Shown: positions 29,718-41,561, counted from the first letter of the stretch. The stretch is 64,000 nucleotides of DNA from Rhodomyrtus psidioides (GCA_021437785.1 JAILYB010000100.1:1054001-1118000); one strand, 5' to 3'. Numbers and translations: made by a program. Notes: generated by a model from the letters alone, not told the origin.

Positions 29718-30962
29718 TTAGGAAATTTCATCCTCGAAATTTATACTGTCGTACCAACCCTAACAACGAAATCATTAGCGCCACATAATGCTCTCTTTCC
29801 CCTTCATATAGCATCCGATCCAAGTCGCTCCATATGTCGACTTAGTGAACTTATAACCATAACGTGACTACCAATATGTAAGTCAGATTCAAATCTACTT
29901 CTCCTTGCCAACATATCATAATTCCATATCCACAATTCGTATAGACTGGTTACACATTCTAATCCCCAATAATTTCAATTGAGTGATCACCTTGTGAACT
30001 CACTACTCAATCTAACTATAAATTTTCACGTGGTCACTATTAACCATAGAAATCCACCATCTTAATGTATTGATCAAGTGCCTCCTCATCTTTCAACGGA
30101 TAAAGTTTTGTCATTGACTCCTCCAAAATGTCACTCCCTTAGTGGTGCCACCAGACTACTTTGACTAATCGAATCATCTTACAACGGTGTCACACACAAT
30201 TTGATCCCTTCTTCAACATCGAGTTGTGGAATCCATAATGGATCATTTCCAAATTGTTTCTAAACTTTAAATGGTTCGATGTATCTTGGACTCAAGATCC
30301 TTTTCTGGTCCTAAGATGCCATATACGAACAACATTAATGGCAATTTGGGCAGTCTATTTAAATTAGTAAGATCCACTAACAATTATTCTCCTCAATAAC
30401 AAAAAATTCAGAACCATCACTTGTCATTCATTGAAACTTCCAAGACTTCTTCATCTTAGGTACCTTACCTTTGATAAGTCGAAGGCCATTTTAATATCTC
30501 GATTTAGGGTTGGAATCACCCGTTCCTAAACTGACGGTACCATAGAACACCATCCTTCTTTAGGGAGATCCTCCTTCTTAATCCTCAATTGGTGATAACC
30601 AATTGGATGAAGTCTAATCCATGGATCAATCCCTGGTCGACTTTAGGGAGATCCTATGATCGTTTCGTAGCTAGGTAAGGTCAATCATAGTCAGTTCATG
30701 TTTGATCTAAGGTCTCCACATAGTCGATCCTTAATCAAAGGCATGCCGACCAACTTACTAAGCAGTGACCTAAGTTAAAGGCGACGTCCGATATCTTGGT
30801 GGCTTTCTCAACACTTTACCGTCATCCATGAAACATTCGAATCCTCAACTTGGATTGATTCAAAATTTTAGATTTCAAACTCGCACCAAGTAAAATCCTT
30901 TCTTCTTGTCAACTCTTAATAACACTACCTTGAACTCTTGTGGTCATTACCATATTTGGCTC
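29718..30962 (-). pseudogene. Decayed gypsy pol remnant, integrase end
   Basis: Very degenerate. The best sign is a minus-strand stretch near 30265-30315 reading KRILSPRYIEPFKV then stop, the usual end of a Ty3-gypsy integrase. No intact frame survives. The region lies between the LTR start at 29705 and the copia insertion at 30963 and continues at 59862. Confidence 0.5.
30958..30962. other. Imperfect target-site duplication of copia element 1
   Basis: GGCTC before the 5' LTR against TGCTC (59862-59866) after the 3' LTR, 4 of 5 bases matching, as expected for an old insertion. Confidence 0.5.
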
Positions 30963-31716
30963 TGTTAAATGTGTCTCGAGTTTAAATCTTGCACGGATGT
31001 AATTCGGTTTGTTACGGAGAAAGAAAATCTTGAAATATTGCAAGGACTCTTATGCTAATGTAAGAGGACATCTTCTGTGGAATTGATGTGCAAGACAAAA
31101 AAAGGGGCATCCATTCAATAATTAATATATTAATGGTGGGCCCAAGGTAATGGAGGAAAGACTAGGTTTTCCTTCTATTGTTCTCCAGAATTCGTACAAA
31201 TGAAAAGTGATTCTCTTTTCTACAAGGCAAGCAGCGTCTCACAAAAGGAAATAGTAGAGCCGTGTAGCACAAAATCGAGAACGCTGCACAGAACCGAGAC
31301 TGAGCTGCACGAGAAGAGAAAAAAGAAAAAGGAGCCGCACAGAACTCGTGGTGCCATCGTACGAAGACATGAGAAGAACATCCAAGAACCGTTCTTCGGC
31401 ATACGAAGAGCGTTTTGGTTGGGCATCAATTTGTGTGTGAGTTTATTTTATATATCCAATTGAGAGTTTTTATTTGTAAACACTAGGTTTGGGTATAATC
31501 TAGGTGCGAGAAACATGAGAGTATTGAGTGATTGTAAATTCAATTATCCGATTATAGTGGATTGTTCTTGTTGGCTCTCCCCGTGGATATAGGTACCGAC
31601 ATTCGGACCGAACCACGTTATATCTGGTGTCATTTATTGTTCCTCGTTATTTTCTCCGGGTTTTCGCATTGACGTATTTGCAAGATCTTGGTAGTTTCCG
31701 CGTTAGTATTACAATA
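30963..31716 (+). repeat. 5' LTR of copia element 1
   Basis: Starts TGTTAAATG and matches 59095-59861 along its length. It ends ACAATA where the 3' LTR ends ACAACA. ORFs in it are chance. Confidence 0.85.
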
Positions 31717-31718
31717 AT

Positions 31719-31730
31719 TGGTATCAGAGC
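31719..31730 (+). other. Primer binding site, initiator Met-tRNA type
   Basis: TGGTATCAGAGC, two bases after the LTR, is the standard plant copia site complementary to the initiator Met-tRNA 3' end. Confidence 0.92.
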
Positions 31731-31766
31731 TTGGGTCAGATTTCTAGATTGTGATGGGGCTTTTGC

Positions 31767-32243
31767 TTGTCTGATTATTATCTGAAATTCTGTTGCTGCA
31801 ATTATGTCTGGGGTGAAACTGAAATTGAAAAGTTTAATGGGAGGAACAACTTTGGGTTATGGAGCCTCAAGATGGAGGCGTTACTGACAACTCAGGGCTT
31901 AGCAGAAGCATTGGAGGGCAAGGCTAAGTGGCCTAAATCGATGAAAGATGCTGAAAATGATGTGTTAATGAGGAAGGCTAGGAGTCTAATCATGTTGAAT
32001 TTATCGGATGAAGTGTTAATAGATTCAACACAATTAGGTGAGGAGAAGGATGCCGCAGCGTTGTGGGAAAAACTTCAAGCGCTCTATTTAACAAAGGGAT
32101 TGAACAATCGCTCGTACATGTTGAAGAGGATGTTCCGATTCAGATATATTGAAGGTACGTCTATCAAAATCCACCTAGAAGAATTTAATATACTTATGAT
32201 GGATTTGAAGAATGTCGATAAGACACTAAAAGATGAAAAGTAG
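31767..32243 (+). pseudogene. Copia element 1 gag fragment
   Basis: Frame with EIEKFNGRNNFGLWSLKMEALL and AAALWEKLQALYLTKGLNNRSYMLKRMF, typical of copia gag (UBN2/DUF4219-type). The natural ATG context (ATGTCTGGGG at 31804) is in a different frame, suggesting a 1-nt indel near 31820. The frame ends at a premature TAG at 32241. Confidence 0.8.
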
Positions 32244-32369
32244 TTGCGAGATGACAGTCTAGCATATGATGTAGCGCAGGGACTAGTGATTCAGGGTAGA
32301 GAGCAACAGTGGGGTCCAGTAGCAGCAGAGGTAAAAGCAGGTCTAAATCACTCTAAAGAAAATCCAAGG

Positions 32370-33055
32370 GACACGTGAAGTGATTTGAATGTCACGAGGA
32401 GGGGCATATTAGGAGAGATTGTCCTAAGTTGAGAAATAGAGGTGATAAGAAGAAAGCCACAAGCAGTGTGGCGAACATTGCTGAGGAGAGCACTAGTGAT
32501 GTAGATGTTCTTTTGTGTGTGACTATAGGTTCGTCAAGAGATGAATGGGTGCTAGATTTGGGGTGTTCTTATCATATAACGCCTCATAGGAACTGGTTTA
32601 CTACTTACCAAACTACATATGGTGGTAGAGTTTTGTTGGAGAATAACGCAGCCTGCAAGCTTATGGGGATAAGAACAGTTCGGATTCAGATGCATGATGG
32701 TGTGGTTCGCACATTGACAGATGTGAGGCATGTACCGGAGCTCAAGAAGAACCTTATTTCTCTGGGGATACTCGATGATATCGGGTGTAAGTACACAGCT
32801 GAAGGTGGAGTGCTGAAGATCTCTCGAGGTGCCATGATAGTGATGAAAGGGAAGAAAGTGAATTCTCTCTATCATCTACTAGGAGAGACCGTGACAGGAG
32901 CTGCTGCAGTTTCATCAGGTGAGTTAGATTCTGACTTAACTCGGTTATGGCATATGCGTTTAGGGCACATGAGTGAGGCATGTATGACAATGCTGAGTGA
33001 TATGGGGTTGTTAAAGGGTCAGAAGATAAGTAAGTTAGACTTATGTGAGCACTGT
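32370..33055 (+). pseudogene. Copia element 1 nucleocapsid knuckle, protease and pre-integrase
   Basis: A zinc knuckle FECHEEGHIRRDC follows, but its first Cys codon is replaced by a stop (TGA near 32380). The protease motif reads DLGCSYH where DSGCS is usual. A GAG-pre-integrase segment, LTRLWHMRLGHMSEACM, leads into LCEHC, where AB interrupts at 33055. Confidence 0.8.
33051..33055. other. Left target-site duplication of AB (ACTGT)
   Basis: ACTGT precedes the LTR start TGTTGACACC and is repeated exactly at 56412-56416 after the other LTR ends GCGACA. Confidence 0.93.
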
Positions 33056-36000
33056 TGTTGACACCTAATTTTTGACCTTCTATTATTGTGATTTTCATTT
33101 TTAAAAATTAATTAAAAATAGCAAAAAAAATCATAAAATTGCAAAATCAACTTTGGAAGCCTTGGCCTAGCCTCAAGAGCCAATTTTGAACAAAAAAAAA
33201 AATAATTTTTCGTAATTTTTAATAATTTTTGGAATTTATTTAATTATTAAAAATACCAAAAAAATCAGAAAAATACCATTCGTGGTCCGAAAAAGACACA
33301 AAAATATTCAATAATTTTGTTTTAATTTCCTATTCAAGTGTGTCACTTTAAACCTTGAAAATTTGGCTCAGGTCACTATGTTCATTCACAAACATAAACC
33401 CGAACCGAGCCTAAAAAAATCCTTTTCGAGTCTTTTAATTTTCAATTCTCACTTTTTACAAGCTATGACATTGGGTTCTAAAGTCTTGAAGTGCAATTGG
33501 GTCAATTTGCCCTCCAATTTGGTCAATTTTAAACAAAATGGCTTAATTGCACAAAAATCTTTCAATTTAGTCCCCGGTTTCACAATTTTTGAAATTAAAT
33601 TTCATGCGGGCATACCCATTGCAAATAAACACCTCTACCCTATGTTTTTCATCATGATGAATCCATTGGTGACCTCCATTTTGGCTAATTCGGTCGTTTG
33701 GGCCCTCGATTAAGCAGAAATCAAATTCGGATCCCAAGGGCAATTTGGGGTTTTCACTAAATTTCAATCAATTGATTCACGAAAATACCCCTATTTGATA
33801 GCAAACACGTCAAGGAGTCCGATTTTGCCATCAATTTCATGAAAAGAGGTGGATTTGAGGCGGAATTTGGCATAATTTGGTCGAATCGGGCCGGTCGGGT
33901 CAGCCCGACCCGACCCGACCCGGTCCGACCGGGTCTGCACTTGCAGACCCACTGTTGCAAAAAAAAAAAAGAGCGCACCGAGCAGGGGAGGACGAGGACA
34001 ACGTGGGGGATCGATTTTTTTAGAAAAAGAATGACAGGAATGGGGGAACAAAGGCTGGTGGTCAAGAAAGGGCAGAAAGGCCGGTCGGCCACGGTGAAGG
34101 CCGGTCGGCCATCGACAAAGGGAGGCCGAGGGAGAGAGTTCGGGGCAGGGGGTTTTTGGTGAGGAGAGAGCAAGAGAGAAGAAAAAAAAAAGAGGAAGGG
34201 CGACGGAGAGTGTGGGGAAGTCAGGTCGAGACGGTGGGATCGCCCCGAGTTGCCGTCGCCGCCGGCGGAGCCAGGTCAGTCTCCCTCCCCTGCTTTTACT
34301 CTGTTTTTCGGCCGTTGAACAGGGCTCGCCCGTCCGGCTCGATTTCGATCGAGCCGGACCGAAAGCGATAGTACCCGATCCCCCTAACGGTGCGTATGAG
34401 ATTACTAAATAACCATCTTGGCACGGTATCCCTCGTCGAGCTTCGACGAAATCATTTTAGCAAGTTTCCGAGAACGCACGCCACATGCTCGACGAAAGTC
34501 CTAAAGTGAACACGTTCAGTAGATCCGAGTTATGAACTGTGGCCGCCTCTATTTCGTGTTTTCATGCTCAAAATCGTATTACGAATGTCTACTCCCCTCG
34601 GCTTGATGTTTATTTTGCACGAAAATCCATCGAGGGAGACGGTCGGAGCTTTACTAGGCGCGGGTCGAGCCGAGGGCTTGCACCGGCGAAACCAGCTGCC
34701 GCCGAGCCCTACGGGACCTCAGGTAAGTCTTCAGACCTTATTTCTATGCTTCTTGAATGGATAAAATGAGCTTTAAACGCAAAGAAATTTCTCTGCAAAT
34801 TCCCGCCGGAACCAGTTCGGCCACCGCGCCTCCGGAGGGGTTTCCGACGTAAGTGGTGCTCTATTTTGGCTGAATGCTAATGCTAGGTTGTCGAGGGTTC
34901 GAGTGGCACCGAAAAAGCTGAAATATCATGGGGTTTTCACGTCGGTTCGCGACGTTCCGACGACCTCGCCGGAATTCTTACTGTTCCGGCGAGGCGCCGG
35001 TCGTCTTCTACGGCGAACCGACGGCCTGTTGACCGGTCAACGGATGACGTGGCGCGCCACGTCAGCGGCCACGTCAGCCGGGTGGGGCCGCGGCGGTAAA
35101 AAAACAAGACCCAGATCGGACGGCCGTGGCTTCGCCACGTGTCGCGATCTGGGATTTTTGGAAAATTAAAATAATTTTCAGAATTAATAAATGATTTTCG
35201 AAAATAATAAAAATATTTTGATCCGATGGTCGACGTTGCGCCAAGTGGCGCTCTCTGGAACGTCTGATCTGTGGCTAGATCGGACGTTCCAGGGAGGCCA
35301 TGTGGCGCTCTCTGGTCCATCCGATGGGAGGGTTTTCTGATAATAATAATAAATTAAAAAAAATCAATAAAAATTCAAAAAAATCATAAAAAAATTCAAA
35401 ACAATTCAAAAAATTCAGAAAAATTCTAAAAAATTCCAGAAAATAGGAAATGGCCACATTCAACTGGCCATGACCTGTTCCGGGTCTTTCGACCCCCGGT
35501 CTTTCCAAGAATGACGGTTTTGCCCTTCCGGCAAACCGTCTTCCAAAAAAAATTCTAAAAATGCTAGAAAAATCCCAAAAAATAGGAAATGGCCACAATC
35601 AATTGGCCAAGGCTCATCCCGGGTGTTTTGAACCCGGTCATTCTTAAAAATGACGATTTCGCCCTTTGGGCGAATTGTCTTCCAAAAATTGAAGCAACTG
35701 GCCATGGAATATTTTGAGTAATTCGGTATCCAAATCTTTCAAAAATTGACGATTTTGCCCTTCGGGCTAAATCCCCTCCAAATCCTCTCATTTTACCCCG
35801 GTCCTAAATCACATCTTCCGTAAGCCCTTATGACTATGTTAGGAAGCCATTGACTGGAATTGATGTGCATTGATGTGATTTATTTACATATTTGATTGCG
35901 CTTTCATTAAAATTGATTGTGATTGATAGGAATAGTATTCCAATCTGCAGGAAACCCTGAATCAAGCCTACCTCACCTAAAATTGCTCATGCATGAACTC

Positions 36001-36357
36001 TTAGTCAGGAAAATCACTCGCGTTAGGTACCGAAAGGGCGTTGGTACTGACACCAGCGTAACCAAGTCCCCGAACCCAAAATCTCTGGTTTTGCAGAACT
36101 GATCGATCTCTCCCAATCTATCAGTAAGGTTTCCGGTCTACCCTCCAAGAAAGACCGGTGGCGACTCCAAATGCATGCACAAGTTGCACATGCCATCACG
36201 ACCACACTGTAGGTCGAAAGAGATCGACTCTTATCGTCGAATCCTTTGAAAAATACTTCCGCTGCGATTTGGTATGGGCCTGGGAGGGCTCGTGCCGATC
36301 CAAGACCCGCGATCGGTAATCCATTAGCCGCGTCCGCTTTTCGGACGGGTCGCGACA
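33056..36357 (+). repeat. 5' LTR of element AB, about 3.3 kb
   Basis: Starts TGTTGACACCTAATTTTTGACC and ends GGGTCGCGACA. It is related to the Ogre LTR through both ends and the stem-loop array but diverged in the middle. It matches 41576-44053 plus 55593-56411 with few differences. It has a GC-rich GGGTC palindromic run near 33893-33945. Confidence 0.92.
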
Positions 36358-36370
36358 GCTGGGGATCTGT
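36358..36370 (+). other. Damaged primer binding site of AB
   Basis: After the LTR the sequence reads GCTGGGGATC, whereas the relative has GCTGGCGACTCCGCTGGGGAC. A 12-base deletion between two TGG copies has removed the core of the primer site, probably after insertion. Confidence 0.7.
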
Positions 36371-37367
36371 GTTCTAGAACCTATGGTTCTAGACCCCAAG
36401 TGGACTTAGGCCGTAATTAAAACGCTGAGTGATTTTTCTAACCCTGCAGGCGCTCTTGAAGGTGAGGTAAGTCCGCTTATGATAGGTGTTATATGTTTTT
36501 GCAGATTGGAGTGATAAGGGGGGTAGTCTGTGATTAACATTGTCTTATGCAGGTTGGCGCAGGAATGAATGATTGTGTGTATGTTTTATATTGAAGCGGT
36601 GATTGTTAAATAAGATGCATGTTTATCGCTTTAGCACGACACCGAAAATACACACAACCGCGCCTAAAACCCCGGGCGCCGCCTATAGGAAAACAATAGA
36701 AGGGATTGAAAATGGAATCTCCGTGAGGAAAAACACGGGGTAATCCACTTTTCAATTCCGCTCATTTCGAACTATGGATCGAGCCCCAATACAACGATAG
36801 TTGTGTAATGGAATCTGCTCTTTCTAGAACTCGAGGTGGGAGCCTTGACCTTAGGTTCCAAACCCTATCTTGATTCTTAGAGTCAAACCTCACTTGTCTC
36901 ATGTGCATGTCTTTAGATGGTTGGTATATCTAAAACCACCTAAAAAAATCGGTGATCCTGGAGTCACAACTCGAAGACTGGAACTGGGGCATCTCTAAGT
37001 GTTCGGACCACATTCCTTTGATTGATTTGACATTTTTAGTTCTCTTGTATAAGATTAATTTTGCTGAGATCCTCTCTATCTCGTCCCTTAGATTGATTGT
37101 ATTAGGGATCTATTTGTATTGTATACATCTTGATAAGGCTCATTTCTATCGAAAATGGAGGCAAACTCTCATGATCCCCCATGAAAGCGCATCAGACCAG
37201 GGTCATCGAATTCAGAGATGACAAACAGCAAAACCATGCCCAACTGGGGCAAGTGAATCATTTGTACGCTGGACGTTTCTTCTCTGGCAAAATCCAGGGA
37301 CGCAATGACATAGTCGTCCGCATCAGAAGTAAACCCCAAGATACAAATTTGGGTGAACGGTAACTTT
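36371..37367 (+). other. AB leader and gag-pol deletion joint
   Basis: Contains the same acceptor-17 nt-donor signals as the Ogre leader (CTAACCCTGCAG, then GAGGTAAGT at 36468-36476), further CAG acceptors, and a block at about 36955-37135 matching CD 46068-46240. Coding sequence is absent. Around 37140-37250 it switches to sequence like CD 50830-50960, so everything between was lost here or gained in CD. Confidence 0.65.
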
Positions 37368-38033
37368 GTATCGTTCCAATTTGATCTCCAAAGATCCCAC
37401 ATGTAACATGAGTTTTTCCTCATTTAACAGGAAGGCGTTGGCGCCGAAAGCCACAAAAGAAAAGAACTCACTAATTGGGGAGCGAACAAAATTATCGGCC
37501 TTGGAAGTCATGCACTCCAAGAAATGGTCTTTGATTATAAGATCGAGTGGAGGGTAAAAAGTATCGCTTCCACACATCATGCTTTGACATGCATTCCGAT
37601 AATAATTTCCTTTTTCCTTGAATAAAAGGAACTTTGAAGAATGGCGCTGGAATGCGCCCAAAAACACAAATGGATCTCCTTTGGGGCAAATCCTCGAGAA
37701 TGATTCATCGCCAACCAAACGGAGGGATCGTGGCCACAATATAGATGGCCAATTTCTGCAAGCCGCGCGTTTGTGTTCAAATGAAAACGCCAAGCAAGAA
37801 CAAGGCGGTATCGTTCCAATTTGTCTTGAATTTTGGAACGCAAACTGACACTTATTGTTTGTCTTTTGCAGGGGCTCGCCATCAAGGCAAAACGGGTTTT
37901 CACATCCCATGTATTACCCATTGGAATACATGACCAAGGGTAAATTGTATCGTTCTAATTTTTTGAAAAATTCGTGAACGTACAATAACATGTTTCTTCC
38001 TCATTTTCAGGGATCTCCAGCCGCGGGGGACAG
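37368..38033 (+). other. Mini-intron-like array of AB
   Basis: Units beginning GTATCG and ending in AG lie at 37368-37430 (63 nt), 37561-37628 (68 nt, diverged), 37808-37871 (64 nt) and 37947-38010 (64 nt). The last ends CTCATTTTCAG and is followed by a 23-nt block (38011-38033) and then GTAAGTATCC. The segment between the last two units reads GSPSRQNGFSHPMYYPLEYM in one frame. The Ogre copy reads GSPSGRNRFSHPMYYPLEPM, so this stretch may be translated. Confidence 0.6.
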
Positions 38034-40020
38034 GTAAGTATCCCTTTCCCCAATCCATTGAAGATGTTAAATAAAAAAAAGGGGCTTTCAGAATCTAATG
38101 TTTAGAAAAGACATAGAATTCAAACTTCATTGGCATTCATGTTTTAAAACAGGAGGTTGTCTGAACATGAATAAAAACATGCATTGTGCATCATAAAATC
38201 CCTTTGACGGGTAAAATTTCTGGAGAAAATGAAAGAGATTTTTCCAATAAAAAATTTGTTCAAAACAATCAAGAGGGCGCTTCCTCAAAAGATGAGAGGC
38301 AAGGCCTAAATCCAAGCTACACACTTGAGAGAGGAGTGGAGCGGATCAGATAGCAAAATCTGGACCTACGGAAGTAGGGATTATTCGCTGTAATTACTCG
38401 GATTGGGATGACGGAGGCATTCGTTTCATATCCCCCAAATACTACAGGTGACCGTTGATAACCCCTTTGAACGGCGGTTTTCATTCTTAACCCTGTCAAG
38501 AATCACCCCACATCGGGGCAAATTGGAGATGAGTCCAGCAGCATCAGGAGAAAATGGTTTGAAATTTTCTTGCTCGGACTAACATTAATCTTTGTGTGTT
38601 GTTTATATGGTAATCCAAGTGCCATAGGATGACGAGAAGCATTCATTTCTCTATCCCACACACTGAATCCTTTGCATAGCCAAGTTGAGCCTGCAAAATC
38701 ATTTCATAAACCCGTTGGTGATCATTGCACATTCCAAGACGGATGCAGCATCACTTCAGAAACAGAAGAGTTCAAACTTAGGGTTTGCGAAGAAATCCCT
38801 AAGTTAATGCTGAAGCTTGTTAGACCTTTGGTCACATGTCTAAACGCGATCTCTCGAAGATGAGGAAAAGCAAGATTTCAAAAGAAAAACGAAAAGGAAA
38901 AGATGATGAGAAAAATCCCCAGCATCAAGAAAAAGCAAAGGGCCTGGTAAAAGCAAGGCCAATGCTTGGGTGAACAATTTGTATCAACCCCACAGTGAAA
39001 CCTGTTTGAAAAAGGGGAGAAGAAAAATTCAGAAGGAGTCAGATTCCCAAAAAACTACTCCTCAAACGGTATCAAGCGCGGAGCAGAGACACATATAGAG
39101 TTTGTTAGTCTCTTAATACAGCCAGATGCGCTTTCACAAGAATTTGCGCACACCTCAAAAGCGGTCGTGCACCTCAAAAGTTGAAGATACAAAATGGAAA
39201 AGACAGGTGGCAAAATCAGCAATGATCACCAATGTCAAACCCCTCGTAATTTCTGGGCCAAAAATAAGCCTTTTTCGGTCCACAATCCTACCAACATCAT
39301 AACCCTAAAACAGTCTTCTCTGACTAAGACACTTGGGTTAACGTATAGCTTAGCTCGAAGAAGTACGAGCAAGACTATTTCTTTCTCATTTTGCAGGGTT
39401 CTTGACTTGTAAACCCGGAGCAGATGGTGAAAAATTTCGTTCAATGGCCTCGACTCCAAAGCGGGTCCCCTTTGAAAACCAATATCCAAGCCCAACATTA
39501 CGGTCCCGTGGAAGACCTCCCGACCGATCAAAATGTATGCGCTGCGAATGAGCCTAAAATCTAGGCACATGTCAGTAGGGAATTGAGTGCATCCCCTATA
39601 AAAACCACTATCGCAAAACAGGTGAGAAGACCTCATTGTCGAGAAATATTTCAATTGATGTTTTGAACAAACTCTTTTTGAAATTTTCAAACTGTTGATC
39701 CAGATTTTCCGTGCAAGGGATTTGTGATCACATTTGAATGTTGCAAGAATGCTTTGGATAACCTCCAGCATCAAAATGCACATCTCACGATTAAAACTTA
39801 AGTCATACGGTTTTTGTCAAATGGACAGCCGTGGTCTTCCCAAAGATTACTAACGTTTTCTTGGGGAAGAAAAATCTTTCAGGCCCAAACTTCTGCAGGA
39901 TACCTGGAGAACCCAGCTCCCAGAATGTTGCCTCAACAGACTCAAGTGAAGCTTTGTCAAGATAAAATCTTTCACTGCTTCAAAACTGAATACCCGGCAA
40001 ATTTCGGGATCTTTAAAAAA
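38034..40020 (+). other. 3' region of AB
   Basis: No known domain. Collinear with the Ogre 3' region (reverse of about 6190-8096) and with CD 51626-53570. It has scattered acceptor-like CAG sites and the conserved antisense ORF at 39235-39783. Confidence 0.55.
39235..39783 (-). other. Conserved antisense ORF in AB
   Basis: 182-aa frame antisense to AB with EVFHGTVMLGLDIGFQ and YKSRTLQNEKEIVLLV, as in the Ogre element (6586-6960) and CD (52869-53297). It is the longest of the three. Its N-terminal part has ISKRVCSKH, shared with CD. No domain recognised; real translation is uncertain. Confidence 0.3.
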
Positions 40021-40059
40021 AAAAGGGGGTGAGGATAGAACCCTTTTTCAAAAGAAGTC

Positions 40060-40450
40060 GGCAAACTGTCCCAGCGGACGTGGAGAACCCTCGTCCCAAG
40101 ACCCCTTTTCAAAAAAAAAAATCAGGTAGTCCCAGCGGACGTGGAGAACCCTCGTCTTGAGACCCCTTTTGAAAATATCAAACAGTCTCATCGGACGTGG
40201 AGAATCCTCGTCATGAGACCCCCTTTTCAAAATATCAAACAGTCTCATCGGACGTGGAGAACCCTCGTCATGAGATCCCTTTTCAAAATTTAGGCAGTCT
40301 CATTGGACGTGGAGAACCCTCGTCATGAGACCCCTTTTCAAAATTTAGGCAGTCTCATTGGACGTGGAGAACCCTCGTCATGAGACCCCTTTTCAAAACT
40401 TAGGCAGTCTCATCGGACGTGGAGAACCCTCGTCATGAGATCCCTTTTCA
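40060..40450. repeat. Tandem array in AB, about 53-60-bp unit
   Basis: About seven units with GGACGTGGAGAACCCTCGTC, ATGAGACCCCTTTTCAAAA and CAGTCTCAT. It is the reverse-complement relative of the 4384-5860 array of the Ogre element. Confidence 0.88.
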
Positions 40451-40467
40451 AAGTCAAAACCAAGGTA

Positions 40468-41150
40468 GAAACTGCCTGAAGGGTCAACCAACGGTAGAAA
40501 CCGCCTGAAGGGTCAACCAACGGTAGAAACCGCTTGAAGGGTCAATCAAAGGTAGATACCGCCTGAAGGGTCAAACCACGGTAGAAACCGCCTGAAGGGT
40601 CAAACCACGGTAGAAACCGCCTGAAGGGTCAACCAAAGGTAGAAACCGCCTGAAGGGTCAATATAAGGTAGAAACCGCCTGAAGGGTCAACCAAAGGTAG
40701 AAACCGCCTGAAGGGTCAACCAACGGTAGAAACCGCCTGAAGGGTCAACCAAAGGTAGAAACCGCATGAAGGGTCAATGTAAGGTAGAAACCGCCTGAAG
40801 GGTCAACCAACGGTAGAAACCGCCTGAAGGGTCAACCAAAGGTAGAAACCGCCTGAAGGGTCAATGTAAGGTAGAAACCGCCTGAAGGGTCAACCAAAGG
40901 TAGAAACCGCCTGAAGGGTCAACCAAAGGTAGAAACCGCCTGAAGGGTCAACCAACTGTAGAAACCGCCTGAAGGGTCAACCAAAGGTAGAAACCGCCTG
41001 AAGGGTCAATGTAAGGTAGAAACCGCCTGAAGGGTCAACCAAAGGTAGAAACCGCCTGAAGGGTCAACCAAAGGTAGAAACCGCCTGAAGGGTCAACTCA
41101 AGGTAGAAACCGCCATAAGGATCAAATAGGGTAGAAACCGCCATAAGGGT
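40468..41150. repeat. Tandem array in AB, about 29-bp unit
   Basis: About 22 well-conserved copies of GGTAGAAACCGCCTGAAGGG plus a variable tail (TCAACCAAC, TCAACCAAA, TCAATGTAA), with two diverged copies at the end. Tail types recur in a partly regular order, suggesting a two- to three-monomer higher-order pattern. Confidence 0.92.
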
Positions 41151-41561
41151 CGACTCATCGGTAAACACAAAGGTCCGATCCACCATACGGATCAAAATCC
41201 TTGGCAAATCCCAAAGCGTAGGATGCGCCTTCCTTAGGTTCCTACCAGTTAGGAATCCCATAATGGTATGACCTACCATACAGGTCAGAGCTTAATCTCC
41301 CTAGGATCTTCTGAATGACAAATCCTAGGTATCTCCTTGAAAGTCGTCGCAACCGGCAGCATTCGACAGGTGAGCTTCAGGTAAGCCTCTCTCGCTCCGG
41401 CCTATGTTCAAACTGTTAGAGCAAACTGTGGATTAATTTGAGCTTTCAAAGGGGCCTTAAGGATTCAATGTCATAGCATTTCTTCTCTCATTTTCCAGTC
41501 GAGTCGGTTAGGGATCAGGTGTCACCTTGTCTTTGAGAGAAACCTCTAGCGAGATTCCCCT
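41151..41561 (+). other. AB region between repeats and polypurine tract
   Basis: No gene. Includes GGTCAGAGCTTAA and GTGTCACCTTGTCTTTGAGA, blocks shared with CD 54090-54400 and with the reverse of about 3950-3990. Confidence 0.55.

Noticed and set aside
33363..33713. 116-aa ORF repeated at 41881-42231
   Set aside because: It is duplicated only because it lies in the two AB LTRs; no domain and no promoter context.
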